Shown in pieces: positions 1 to 8,414 of a DNA stretch of 64,000 bases; the stretch's first letter is position 1, and every line of letters starts with the position of its first letter. The notes under the pieces are model-generated. The model was given only the letters and a program-made list of their open reading frames with translations. It ran no database searches and was not told where the DNA came from. Source of the stretch: Mucilaginibacter sp. OK268 (GTDB taxonomy: Bacteria > Bacteroidota > Bacteroidia > Sphingobacteriales > Sphingobacteriaceae). Made by a program: the position numbers and the translations under genes. The stretch lies in the NCBI RefSeq assembly GCF_900103125.1, contig NZ_FNJV01000001.1:1054001-1118000 (forward strand). Direction: 5' to 3'.

Positions 1-498
1 AAGGATTCTATTTATTTTATGGTTTTAAAAATGGTTAACAACAAGGAGGATGCGATGGATCTTACCGTTGAAACCTTTGCCAAGGCTTTCGAAAAGCTGG
101 ACAAATACCAACCTGATTATGCTTTTAGTACCTGGTTGTTTAGAGTAGCTACCAATAATTGTATCGATTTTATCCGTAAAAAGAAGCTGAATACCCAATC
201 TATCCACGGGATGACCGATGATGACGGGGACGAAAAACCCTTACAAATAAAGGCTGACGTTTTAAATCCCGAAGAAACATCTATCAAAAAGCAACAAACA
301 CAAGAGCTTAAATTATTGATCGAAAGCTTGCCTCACCGTTACAGAAACCTGATCACACTGCGCTATTTTGATGAATTATCATATGAAGAAATAGCTCAGC
401 AGCTCGATTTGCCACTGGGTACGGTTAAGGCACAATTGTTTAGGGCCAGGTACTTATTGGGTAATATCATTAATCGTTTTAACAGGGATGACATCTGA
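1..498 (+). CDS. ECF sigma-70 factor, 5' end outside window
   Basis: RNA polymerase sigma factor of the extracytoplasmic-function group. The reading frame is open to the first base of the window (in-frame codons precede the ATG at 19), so the true start lies upstream. Visible parts are the end of region 2 (the EDAMDLTVETFAKAF segment matches the usual DLTQETF motif and STWLFRVATNNCID follows) and region 4 near the C-terminus (LPHRYRNLITLRYFDELSYEEIA, a helix-turn-helix that would bind the -35 element). No anti-sigma gene is visible downstream. The stop overlaps the next gene by 11 bases, which suggests co-transcription with rsmG. The family call is confident; the regulon is unknown. Confidence 0.9.
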   Translation, partial: KDSIYFMVLKMVNNKEDAMDLTVETFAKAFEKLDKYQPDYAFSTWLFRVATNNCIDFIRKKKLNTQSIHGMTDDDGDEKPLQIKADVLNPEETSIKKQQTQELKLLIESLPHRYRNLITLRYFDELSYEEIAQQLDLPLGTVKAQLFRARYLLGNIINRFNRDDI

Positions 499-1114
499 TT
501 TCGTATTTAAATATTTTCCGGATTTGACCGCGAAACAACGTTCTCAAATTGAGCAGCTGCCGGAGTTATACAACTTATGGAACAGCCAGATCAATGTGAT
601 ATCCCGCAAAGACATCGACCTTTTGTATGAGCGCCATGTGCTGCACTCGCTGGGAATTGCGCAAATAATGTCCTTTTTACCAGATGAAAGCGTGCTGGAT
701 GTGGGTACGGGCGGAGGATTTCCGGGTATTCCACTGGCTATTTTATTCCCCGAAACCCGGTTCCATTTGGTTGATTCTATCGGTAAAAAAATAAAAGTGG
801 TGCAGGAAGTGGCCAAAGCCCTGGGTTTAACTAATGTAAAAGCATCTCATCTGCGGGCCGAGCAACTGAATGAAAAATTTGACTTTGTAGTATCGCGAGC
901 GGTTACCCAACTCAAAGATTTTTATCCCTGGGTACGCGGTAAATTCAATAAGGACTCAAAAAACACCTTACCCAATGGGATCTTATATCTAAAAGGTGGT
1001 GATCTGGAGCAGGAAATTAAAGAATCAGGGCTGAAGGTACAGCAGTATCACCTTAAAGACTATTTTACCGAAGATTTTTTTGAGACTAAGCAGGTGATCT
1101 ACGTGAAAGGATAG
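488..1114 (+). CDS. rsmG: 16S rRNA (guanine-527-N7)-methyltransferase RsmG
   Basis: SAM-dependent methyltransferase (GidB) that modifies G527 of 16S rRNA. At 208 residues it has the normal family length. The glycine-rich SAM-binding motif DVGTGGGFPGIPLAI is near residues 70-85, followed by the acidic end of strand 2 (HLVDSIGKK) and the VVSRAV motif typical of RsmG. The ATG lies inside the last codons of the sigma factor gene, so the two are probably translationally coupled. The gap to the convergent M56 gene (1115-1215) holds short inverted repeats, for example AGGCAT-ATG-ATGCCT just after the stop, which could act as a weak terminator. Confidence 0.95.
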   Translation: MTSDFVFKYFPDLTAKQRSQIEQLPELYNLWNSQINVISRKDIDLLYERHVLHSLGIAQIMSFLPDESVLDVGTGGGFPGIPLAILFPETRFHLVDSIGKKIKVVQEVAKALGLTNVKASHLRAEQLNEKFDFVVSRAVTQLKDFYPWVRGKFNKDSKNTLPNGILYLKGGDLEQEIKESGLKVQQYHLKDYFTEDFFETKQVIYVKG

Positions 1115-1215
1115 GCATATGATGCCTTTACATGGAAAAATGCCGAAGCGGTTTTAGCCGTTCAGCAGTTTTAAAAACAACCTGTTTTGTCGTTTGACGG
1201 ATTGAAAAAGGCATT

Positions 1216-2478
1216 TTATTTATGATTCAATGTGTCAGATTTTATCCTGATTGTCATCTCAGGTTTAGCCTGCTTTACCGGCCTATCCTGCTTTGCCGGC
1301 CTATCCTTAACATCTATAGCTTTCTTAGCCGGAGTTTGTGATTCGACTGGCACATCTATTTGGATCTCATTTACCGCTTTTGATGGTGCAGGCGGCGATG
1401 GCGGATCTTTTACAACCTTTGGTGGCATAAATTTTATATTAGCCGCTTTAGGTTTTTTTACCGGTGGAACAGGTGGCGGTGGTGGCGGACGTTTTGTTAC
1501 CTGTACTTTTGGTGGTGGGAATTTCACAACAGTTACTTGTGGTTTTTTTACAGGAGGCGCGGGTGGCGGTGGCGGCGGTACCTTCAACTGTTTTGTCTTA
1601 ATAATGGTGTCTGCGTGTTGCGGTACCAGATCAACCAGGGCATAAGTTTTGCTGAAACCTAGCGTGGAGGCGCAAAGAGCCGCGGCACAAATAGGTACAG
1701 CTACAAGGTATTTTAGCCTGGCTAAATTCCCTGATCGTTTTTGATTTAACATAATTATTCTCTTTTTTAATAAGTTATAATTGAAAAATGAAGGTGCAAT
1801 TGATGAGCCGCTAAGCCCGTACGCATTGTTTACTAAAAACGAAGAGTAGGCGAGGGTATCATTTTCAAAGGCTGCGGCCTGCTCATCAGCGATATACTCA
1901 TGCACTGTTTTAAGACTATTCTGAAGCAGGTAAACAAAAGGATTGAACCAATTAATGATCTTGATAAACTCCAGGAATAACACATCCAATGTATGTTTTT
2001 GGCGAATGTGTACCATTTCGTGCCTGATAATGATACTGGTGCCCTCTGTTTTTGACCCAATAAACAGGTAATTGAAAAAGGAAAATGCGGTATTAGAGTT
2101 TTCAAGCTGTACAATTTTGTATCTATTGTCAGCTATTTTATTGGCGGTTTGGATCATTTGCACCAGCTTAAACAGCTTAAATAACAATAGGCCAAGCAAT
2201 ATCGTGACGCCTAACAGATAAGCATAAAAAAGGATATCCTGTATACTGGTATCTCGGTTTACGGCTGGTGTAAGATATACTATGCTTATAGTGTCATGTA
2301 CGGTTGGTTTTAGTATACCTACCTGTACTAATGGCAACAGAAACGATAGGAGACAACTTATTAAAAGGTAAACCCTGTTTAGCGTATAATAGGTTTCCTT
2401 ATTTAGAAACAGACAATATCCGACATAAAATACGGCAAGGTAGATATTCGCTTCGAGGAGGTAATGCAGCCAATTCAT
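1216..2478 (-). CDS. M56 (BlaR1/MecR1-like) membrane metallopeptidase with Pro-rich tail
   Basis: Integral membrane zinc peptidase of family M56, probably the signal-transducing partner of the BlaI-type repressor just upstream. It has several N-terminal membrane helices (about residues 4-25, 37-55, 82-105), the zinc motif HEMVH near residue 155 and the downstream EYIADEQA motif. A further membrane helix (YLVAVPICAAALCAS) is followed by a tail of about 140 residues with two runs of six prolines and KKP segments. No penicillin-sensor domain is visible. The tail resembles a TonB periplasm-spanning linker but ends without a recognisable TonB C-terminal domain. The ATG overlaps the blaI stop by 4 bases, so this is one operon. 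The sensed signal is unknown; a beta-lactam role should not be assumed. Confidence 0.88.
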   Translation of the reverse strand: MNWLHYLLEANIYLAVFYVGYCLFLNKETYYTLNRVYLLISCLLSFLLPLVQVGILKPTVHDTISIVYLTPAVNRDTSIQDILFYAYLLGVTILLGLLLFKLFKLVQMIQTANKIADNRYKIVQLENSNTAFSFFNYLFIGSKTEGTSIIIRHEMVHIRQKHTLDVLFLEFIKIINWFNPFVYLLQNSLKTVHEYIADEQAAAFENDTLAYSSFLVNNAYGLSGSSIAPSFFNYNLLKKRIIMLNQKRSGNLARLKYLVAVPICAAALCASTLGFSKTYALVDLVPQHADTIIKTKQLKVPPPPPPAPPVKKPQVTVVKFPPPKVQVTKRPPPPPPVPPVKKPKAANIKFMPPKVVKDPPSPPAPSKAVNEIQIDVPVESQTPAKKAIDVKDRPAKQDRPVKQAKPEMTIRIKSDTLNHK

Positions 2479-2852
2479 GATTGTTGATTTTTAAGTTGAT
2501 CAATCAATGAGGTTAATTCGTCAAGTTCTTTTACACCCAGTTTTTTTTCGTCAACAATAAACGATACCAGGCTTTGGTAGGAATTGCTGAAATAGTTTTT
2601 CATCATCTTATCAAACGTGAATTTTTTGTACTGATCATCAGTAACAAGCGGGTAATAAACATGCGAGTTGCCATATGCCTTATGGTCAATAAAGCCCTTA
2701 CCCTCCAACACTCTTACCACAGTTGATACTGTGTTATAAGCCGGCTTTGGATCGGGCATTTGCTCAATGATATCCTTCACAATAGCCTCTTTAAGCTGCC
2801 AAAGTATCTGCATCACTTGCTCTTCGGCCTTGGTTAGTTCTTTTAAGTTCAT
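2475..2852 (-). CDS. BlaI/MecI/CopY-family repressor
   Basis: Winged-helix transcriptional repressor of 125 residues, the usual size. The N-terminal half contains LTKAEEQVMQILWQL and the recognition region PAYNTVSTVVRVLEGKGF; the C-terminal half is the dimerisation part, where the paired M56 protease would be expected to trigger cleavage. It is the first gene of a two-gene operon with the M56 peptidase. Three copies of a perfect inverted repeat lie immediately upstream of its start, which suggests strong autoregulation. Family assignment is secure; the inducer is not known. Confidence 0.93.
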   Translation of the reverse strand: MNLKELTKAEEQVMQILWQLKEAIVKDIIEQMPDPKPAYNTVSTVVRVLEGKGFIDHKAYGNSHVYYPLVTDDQYKKFTFDKMMKNYFSNSYQSLVSFIVDEKKLGVKELDELTSLIDQLKNQQS

Positions 2853-2856
2853 AGTA

Positions 2857-2926
2857 AACTATTTTTATAGTTGGGTTAAATAAAGGTATGAACTATTTAT
2901 ATAGTTTGCAAACTATTTTTATAGTT
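2857..2926. promoter_or_regulatory. Triple operator for the BlaI-type repressor
   Basis: Three perfect 6-4-6 inverted repeats AACTAT-N4-ATAGTT occur at 2857-2872, 2891-2906 and 2911-2926. The first lies 4 bases upstream of the repressor start codon. BlaI/MecI repressors bind short dyads of this type, so these are very likely their binding sites. They lie between the blaI-M56 operon and dprA, whose start is about 100 bases away on the other strand, so dprA might also be affected. Confidence 0.85.
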
Positions 2927-3030
2927 TTTTATTTATGCTAATATTTTTAGGATTTTTTATATTTTAGATGTGAATAGAATAGCAGATTTAAATGATGATC
3001 TGTCTATCTGAAATTTGCACATTCATTAAT

Positions 3031-4128
3031 ATGTCATTACTACACAGAGTAGCTTTATCATTTGTAAAAAATTTGGGTCCGGTATCGGCTAAATCATTGA
3101 TCGCTTATTTAGGCAATGAAGAAGAGGTATTCAGATCTTCCACCGTAAAAATGACCAGGATACCTGGTATCGGTGATAAAAAAGTAGCCCAATGGGACTT
3201 TGACGACGCCCTTAAAAAAGCCGAAAAGGAGCTATTATATATTGAAAAGCATGGTATAGAACCCATATTTTATACAGACAGTAGGTACCCGAAGCGACTA
3301 AAGAACTGTGGTGATTCACCCATATTACTGTATGCAAAAGGTAATATGGATTTAAATCCGCAACATGTGATCAGTATTGTTGGTACACGTAATGCCACCG
3401 ACTATGGCCGGTTATTATGTAAACAGCTTATTGAAGAATTACAACAGTACAATGTTTTAATAGTAAGTGGTTTAGCTTTAGGTATTGACGTTGCTGCTCA
3501 TAAAGAATGCCTGAGAAATAATATATCCACAGTTGGCGTATTAGGTCATGGGCTCGACAGGCTTTACCCCAGCCAGAACCGGGCTACGGCCGATAAAATG
3601 CTGGAGAATGGTGGCTTACTGAGTGAATATCCATCCGGCACTATACCTGATAGGGAGAATTTTCCTCAGCGTAACCGCATCGTGGCCGGTATTGCCGATG
3701 CTACAGTAGTGGTTGAGGCCGGTATAAAAGGAGGGGCGCTAATAACTGCCGAAATCGCTAACTCCTATAACCGTGATGTATTTGCCTTCCCCGGTCGCCT
3801 GGATGACAAATATTCTGAAGGGTGTAATTTCCTGATACGTAATAATAAAGCGGCTTTGCTAACCTGTGTAGCCGACCTGGCCTTTAGTTTGGGTTGGGAA
3901 AAAGCAGATAAAGCTAAACCAATTGATCAGTTTGTTTTACCCATTGACCTTTCGAAAGATGAGCGTTTAATATTTGACATCTTACAACAGCACCAATCAC
4001 CTTTGGCTATCGATGATCTTACCATCAAAGCCAATATGCCTATGAGTATGTTGGCAATGAATCTACTTAATATGGAAATGCAGGGTTATATCCAATCATT
4101 ACCCGGGAAAACTTATAAAGTGAGTTAA
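3031..4128 (+). CDS. dprA: DNA-processing protein DprA
   Basis: DprA/Smf protein, which loads RecA on incoming single-stranded DNA during natural transformation. The Rossmann-like core has the expected order: GTRNATDYG near residue 115, SGLALGID, a GVLGHGLDRLYP segment, FPQRNRIVAGI and EAGIKGGALITAEIA. A helix-hairpin-helix-like N-terminal part (VKNLGPVSAKSL, IPGIGDKK) and a C-terminal winged-helix-like part complete it. I start at the ATG at 3031 because the family normally begins just before the LLHRVALSF-like segment; an in-frame ATG at 2992 would add 13 unlikely residues. The 3' end meets the convergent phosphatase gene with a heptad-repeat array in between. Confidence 0.93.
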   Translation: MSLLHRVALSFVKNLGPVSAKSLIAYLGNEEEVFRSSTVKMTRIPGIGDKKVAQWDFDDALKKAEKELLYIEKHGIEPIFYTDSRYPKRLKNCGDSPILLYAKGNMDLNPQHVISIVGTRNATDYGRLLCKQLIEELQQYNVLIVSGLALGIDVAAHKECLRNNISTVGVLGHGLDRLYPSQNRATADKMLENGGLLSEYPSGTIPDRENFPQRNRIVAGIADATVVVEAGIKGGALITAEIANSYNRDVFAFPGRLDDKYSEGCNFLIRNNKAALLTCVADLAFSLGWEKADKAKPIDQFVLPIDLSKDERLIFDILQQHQSPLAIDDLTIKANMPMSMLAMNLLNMEMQGYIQSLPGKTYKVS

Positions 4129-4135
4129 GGGGAGG

Positions 4136-4224
4136 TTGTATGTGATACGTTATACGTTAGGTATTTGATTAATAGTTGGTTGATAGATTAGATATTACGT
4201 ACAACTTAAAACGTGTGACGTACC
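4136..4224. repeat. Heptad-word inverted array A
   Basis: The space between the convergent ends of dprA and the SixA-like gene is filled by 7-bp words on both sides of a short spacer. On the left: TTGTATG, TGATACG, TTATACG, TTAGGTA (4136-4163). On the right: ATTACGT, ACAACTT, AAAACGT, GTGACGT (4194-4221). The right half is roughly the reverse complement of the left in word content (core ACG/CGT). It could fold as an imperfect hairpin and act as a bidirectional terminator. It is the first of eight such loci in this window. Confidence 0.6.
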
Positions 4225-4228
4225 TCAT

Positions 4229-4705
4229 CTACCCCTTCGGTGAATCATAAAAGGACAAATGCCCGTCCTCATTACTGATGGAACGCCAATCATCGTTATC
4301 AAAACTGATCAATGCAACAGCGCAGGTAGGTACATCACGCAATTGACCTGTCAGGTAGTGTAATAATTGGCTTATACCCGGGTTATGACCAACCAGGCCA
4401 ATATATCCATACTCATTCGGCAGGTTATTGATCACATTTACCAGGGTACGTTCGCTTGCTTCGTATATTTTTATATCGGTATGTGAGGGCGGCAATTGGA
4501 GATGTTCGGTAAATATCTGCGCTGTAGTTAAAGTGCGTAATGCCGGACTAGTCACCACTATTTCAGGAACAATAGATCGATCTTTTAAAACGTCGGCCAT
4601 CAGTAACGCATCCTGCATTCCGGATTGTTTTAAAGGGCGGTCAAAATCCACATAACCGCTTTCATGAGTTGCCTTGGCATGGCGAATTAAAATTAGTTTT
4701 TTCAT
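4229..4705 (-). CDS. SixA-like histidine phosphatase
   Basis: Histidine-phosphatase-superfamily protein of 158 residues. The catalytic RHAKA motif (a variant of RHG) is at residues 8-12 after a beta strand (KKLILI), and a second conserved histidine is in LVGHNPGI near residue 118. The short length and RHA(K/D) signature match SixA-type phosphohistidine phosphatases rather than phosphoglycerate mutases. The physiological substrate is not evident. It is monocistronic and convergent with dprA. Confidence 0.88.
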   Translation of the reverse strand: MKKLILIRHAKATHESGYVDFDRPLKQSGMQDALLMADVLKDRSIVPEIVVTSPALRTLTTAQIFTEHLQLPPSHTDIKIYEASERTLVNVINNLPNEYGYIGLVGHNPGISQLLHYLTGQLRDVPTCAVALISFDNDDWRSISNEDGHLSFYDSPKG

Positions 4706-4770
4706 GTTTCAGTATAGGTTTATTTATAAAGATAACAGCAAAGCTTTAATAAGTTTTTGATATTATAAAT

Positions 4771-4802
4771 AAAAAAGAGGGCCCGAATAAACCCTCTTTT
4801 TT
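4771..4802 (-). terminator. Rho-independent terminator of the beta-barrel gene
   Basis: An 11-bp perfect stem (AAAAAAGAGGG at 4771-4781 with CCCTCTTTTTT at 4792-4802) around a 10-base loop. It lies just downstream of the stop of the minus-strand outer-membrane protein gene and gives a U-tract on that strand. Because both arms are A/T-flanked it could work in both directions. Confidence 0.85.
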
Positions 4803-4824
4803 AATCTGTTTTTAATAGACTAGC

Positions 4825-5490
4825 TTAAAACGCGTAACCTACAGAAATACCAAATACACGGGTTTTTAATTTGCCGCTGTCGGCGGTTGGGTTTATGTTA
4901 GTTAAACCCAGGTCATAATTTACATTAAAAAGCAAGCCGCCTTTCAGTTTAATTCCAGCGATGGCGTTGGCACCATACTCCATAGATTTAATACTGTTGT
5001 CGTCATTGCCACCAAATTTAACATCTTCGCTTGCAGTTTGTCCGCTTTGAGGATCGGTTACTTTTATTTTGCCCGAAATTCCTCTTGCGGCGTAAGGTCC
5101 GGCGCCAAAATAGATATCACCAACAACCACCGGTACATGATACACGATATTTACAGGTAATTGTAAATAAAGCAGGTTGACTTTTCCTGTACCTTGTTCA
5201 ATCTCAACATCAACATTTGGGTCGCTGTTATCGGTAAAAGAGGCTCCGTTAAATTTTCCACCCTTACCGCTAAGGTTAAGAGCAGGTTGTAAGGAAACAT
5301 TACCAAATTTAAAATCAACAAAAACGCCCGCGTTAAAAGTGGTTAAAGAGTTAGAGTTAGCACTAAGACCGCCAATTGATGCATTTAAGGTGGCAAAGTT
5401 AACACCACCTTTAATTCCGATTGTTGGTAACTGGGCAAAGGTTACAAGTGATGCACCCGCTAAGAGCAGGGAAAGTAGGAGTTTTTTCAT
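4825..5490 (-). CDS. PorT-like outer-membrane beta-barrel protein
   Basis: Predicted outer-membrane beta-barrel of 221 residues. A signal peptide is clear (KKLLLSLLLAGASLVTFAQ, cleavage after about residue 20). The mature part has alternating amphipathic strands with many Gly and Asn and ends in an aromatic residue (ISVGYAF), as is typical for barrel proteins. The start is the ATG at 5490; the longer frame would begin with TTG and lacks a signal-peptide-like N-terminus. It resembles the porin/PorT family of Bacteroidota, whose individual functions are mostly unknown. Single gene with its own terminator. Confidence 0.85.
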   Translation of the reverse strand: MKKLLLSLLLAGASLVTFAQLPTIGIKGGVNFATLNASIGGLSANSNSLTTFNAGVFVDFKFGNVSLQPALNLSGKGGKFNGASFTDNSDPNVDVEIEQGTGKVNLLYLQLPVNIVYHVPVVVGDIYFGAGPYAARGISGKIKVTDPQSGQTASEDVKFGGNDDNSIKSMEYGANAIAGIKLKGGLLFNVNYDLGLTNINPTADSGKLKTRVFGISVGYAF

Positions 5491-5608
5491 ACAAAGTGAT
5501 AAGATTAATAATTTACCAACAAAAGTAAATAAATTAATCAATCGCCCAAGAAAACATTCTATTGATATGTTTATTTTAATGTAAGTTTCTGATTATCAGT
5601 AATTTTGT

Positions 5609-6574
5609 CTATTTGTTCGCAAATTGAACAATGCCATCTTCGGGCATATCATTCATGCACTTAAAGTGGCCCAATGGGCATTTCTCCAAACCGAATTTGG
5701 AGCATGGGCGGCAGGATAATTCAATGCCGGCAACTAGCACATCTTTAACCATATAGGGTTGCACACCCAAAAGATCCGGTACAGTGCCTCCCCAAACAGA
5801 TACTATGGGCCTGTTAAAAGCCTCGGCGATATGGGTAAGACCGGTGTCAAAACCAATGATACTTTTAGCCTTGGATACCAGGAAAACTGATTCATCAAGT
5901 GAGGTAACACCACAAGCGTTATAAACTTTCGCGCCAACTGTAGTGGTAATAATGTCGCCGTTAGCTTTTACATCATTACCTCCTAACAGTACTACCGGGC
6001 TATTTAGTTGCCGACAAATGCTGATGATCTTATCATTAGGCATGCGTTTAGTAAAATGCGTGGCTCCAATTACAAATGCCACATATTCAGCCTGGTGCGA
6101 TGCAGGTAACAAATTATCTAACTGATGATCAGCTTTGATATAATAATCAATAGGCTGCCCGTCATTAACCACACCTAAAAATTTAACCGCTTTAAGATAA
6201 CGATCCACCAGGTGAGTAGGCGGGATCAGCTTTAATTTAAACTTTAAACTTAGCCATTTTTTTACAGGCTGTTTTTTGTACGTCGACGACCGGATACCTG
6301 TGCGTAGTTTGATGATGGCAGTACGTAGATTGTTGTGCAGATCTATAATATAATCGTATCGTTCAGCTTTTATTTCATTAATAGTTGCTGATAGTGTGGG
6401 TTTTAGCAATAGTAATTTATCTACATAAGGATTACTATCATAAATATACTGGAAAGCCGGTTTGGTTAAAAAATGGATCTCGGCTCCTGGTATCTGCTTC
6501 TTGAGGCAGCGTACAACCGGTGTGGTATAAATAATATCCCCCATCGAACTAAAGCGGATCACCAGTATCTTCAT
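5609..6574 (-). CDS. Glycosyltransferase family 9 (heptosyltransferase-like)
   Basis: GT9-family protein of 321 residues, related to ADP-heptose:LPS heptosyltransferases. The N-terminus KILVIRFSSMGDIIYTTPVV is the standard start of the family and carries the conserved GD, and residues 244-251 (GFDTGLTHIA) match the GxDTGLxH motif of the nucleotide-sugar pocket. The C-terminus contains a Cys cluster (CRPCSKFG, KCPLGHFKC) seen in Bacteroidota members. It probably works in lipopolysaccharide or other surface glycan assembly on the cytoplasmic face; the exact sugar and acceptor cannot be read from the sequence. Confidence 0.88.
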   Translation of the reverse strand: MKILVIRFSSMGDIIYTTPVVRCLKKQIPGAEIHFLTKPAFQYIYDSNPYVDKLLLLKPTLSATINEIKAERYDYIIDLHNNLRTAIIKLRTGIRSSTYKKQPVKKWLSLKFKLKLIPPTHLVDRYLKAVKFLGVVNDGQPIDYYIKADHQLDNLLPASHQAEYVAFVIGATHFTKRMPNDKIISICRQLNSPVVLLGGNDVKANGDIITTTVGAKVYNACGVTSLDESVFLVSKAKSIIGFDTGLTHIAEAFNRPIVSVWGGTVPDLLGVQPYMVKDVLVAGIELSCRPCSKFGLEKCPLGHFKCMNDMPEDGIVQFANK

Positions 6575-6637
6575 TTTTATGCTTATCAGGTAATTATATT
6601 TACTGAATCCTTGCTCCTTGTTCTTTTTATCCTTGCT

Positions 6638-8320
6638 CTACTTTACTGCCGCCCTCTTTTTCTCAAATACTTTGGTGATCTCCGGTAATGATAGGGCGTT
6701 AAGACACATCTCCTTATATAAACCACCTTTGCGTGCGGCTAAAACACCGAAGCGCATGTCCAGGAAACCCTCTACACGGTGGGCATCCGGGTTAATAGAT
6801 AGCCAAACACCCTTTTCTAAAGCGTATTGGTGCCAGCGCCAGTCGAGGTCAAGTCTTAACGGGTTGGCATTAATTTCAATCACCACATTGTTGGCCGCGC
6901 AAGCATCGATCACTTTTTTATAATTGATCGGATAGCCGCCGCGACTCAATAATAGCCGGCCGGTGGGGTGACCTAGTATGGTGGTATACGGGTTTTCAAT
7001 GGCTGTGATCAATCTTGAAGTGGCTTTTTCCTCATCCATTTTAAGTATGGAGTGCACGGATGCTACTATAAAATCAAACTTTTGGAGTATTTCATTAGGA
7101 TAGTCAAGAGAACCATCATACAAAATATCCGACTCGATACCTTTAAAAATGTGGAAATCACCGAGCTTTTTGTTCAAATGGTCAATCTCTTCCTGTTGTT
7201 GTAAAACCCGTTCAATGCTCAGTCCTTTGGCGTAAAACGCGCTTTTGCTATGATCGCACATGCCCAGGTATTCCAGTTTTAAATTATCACGGCAATAAAG
7301 CGCCATCTCTTCAACCGTGTTTACCCCGTCGCTCCAGGTACTGTGATTGTGCAGGCTGCCTTTCAAATCGTGTGTAATGATCAGGGTAGGCAGTTCATTT
7401 TTTTCGGCCTTTTCAATAAAGGTAGTACCCTCGCGCAGTTCAGGTTGTATCCAGGCTAAACCGGCTTTGGTATAAATGATCTCTTCAGATTCAGGTTGTT
7501 CCAGTGGTATGTTAATGCGCTCCAATACAGCCTGAACATGATCATCTGTACCTGTATTAATGAATAGCTCATTAAAGTAATCGGCTTTATCGACACAAAT
7601 AATATCCACCAGTAAGCCATTGTGCAGTTCGCCTGAGATGTGGTTCTCATTCAATGAAACGTTATTCAAGATCTTGGACTCTAACAGGGCATTATAAGCT
7701 ACTTCCTGATTTATGCTGCCAACAACGATCACGATCTCGGTGATGATTTCACTTAACCGGCGAAATTCACCCGCAAAATGTTTCAGTGCATCCGGAAAAA
7801 TGGCTTTTATCTCGTCCATCAGCTCATTGGCTTCCTGCTCCACCTGGGCAAACAGGAACTTGCCGTTACTGGCCATCCGGAATTCGATAGCTTTGCGTAT
7901 TTCTTCCTGGGTTTTAAGTCCGAAGCCTTTGGCCTCTATCAGGCGGTTCTCATTACAGGCATAGAACAGCTCACCGGTATTTTCTATACCCAGATCTTTC
8001 CAGATAATAGCCACTTTTTTAGGACCGATACCTTTAATGCCCATCATTTCAACCACCCCAGCTGGCGTATTATCCAGCAATTCCTGCATTTCGGCGATAG
8101 TGCCGGTTTCAAACAGTTCGATGATCTTGGATGCAATGCTTTTGCCTATACCGTCTACTTTTTCCAGTTGTTCCAGTGTTTTACCGGCAATAGGGAAGGG
8201 CAGCTTATCAACTTTAAAGGCGGCATTGGCCACCGATTTTATTTTGAATGGGTTACCCTCATGCAGTTCCATGAGTTGCGATAGTAAACGAAGCGTGCGG
8301 GCTATGGGTTTATTTTCCAT
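6638..8320 (-). CDS. PolX-like protein: HhH, degenerate polymerase domain, intact PHP domain
   Basis: A 560-residue relative of bacterial family-X DNA polymerases. Order of parts: helix-hairpin-helix segments (VDGIGKSIA near 55, IKGIGPKKVA near 95), a Pol-beta-like nucleotidyltransferase region (180-310) and a C-terminal PHP phosphoesterase domain with HNHSTWSDG, CDHSKS, GIESDIL, SVHS, GHPTGR and NPDAH. In canonical PolX the palm motif is GS-x-RR-x2-E-x3-D-x-D. Here R187, R188 and E191 are kept, but the two aspartates are E195 and V197, while D239 remains. The polymerase is therefore probably dead and the PHP exonuclease/phosphatase active. Start chosen at the ATG at 8320, since the longer frame begins with TTG. 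Confidence 0.88.
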   Translation of the reverse strand: MENKPIARTLRLLSQLMELHEGNPFKIKSVANAAFKVDKLPFPIAGKTLEQLEKVDGIGKSIASKIIELFETGTIAEMQELLDNTPAGVVEMMGIKGIGPKKVAIIWKDLGIENTGELFYACNENRLIEAKGFGLKTQEEIRKAIEFRMASNGKFLFAQVEQEANELMDEIKAIFPDALKHFAGEFRRLSEIITEIVIVVGSINQEVAYNALLESKILNNVSLNENHISGELHNGLLVDIICVDKADYFNELFINTGTDDHVQAVLERINIPLEQPESEEIIYTKAGLAWIQPELREGTTFIEKAEKNELPTLIITHDLKGSLHNHSTWSDGVNTVEEMALYCRDNLKLEYLGMCDHSKSAFYAKGLSIERVLQQQEEIDHLNKKLGDFHIFKGIESDILYDGSLDYPNEILQKFDFIVASVHSILKMDEEKATSRLITAIENPYTTILGHPTGRLLLSRGGYPINYKKVIDACAANNVVIEINANPLRLDLDWRWHQYALEKGVWLSINPDAHRVEGFLDMRFGVLAARKGGLYKEMCLNALSLPEITKVFEKKRAAVK

Positions 8321-8414
8321 AATAGTATTGAGGTCGTAAAAATACAAAAAGCCATTTGCTTTTTTTAGTTCAATAATTCATTAGTTCGGTGGTTCAATAG
8401 GTTGATCTTTTAGC

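Noticed and set aside
1232..1645. 137-codon Gly-rich plus-strand ORF
   Set aside because: It is the antisense of the proline-rich tail of the M56 protein; the Gly runs are complements of Pro codons.
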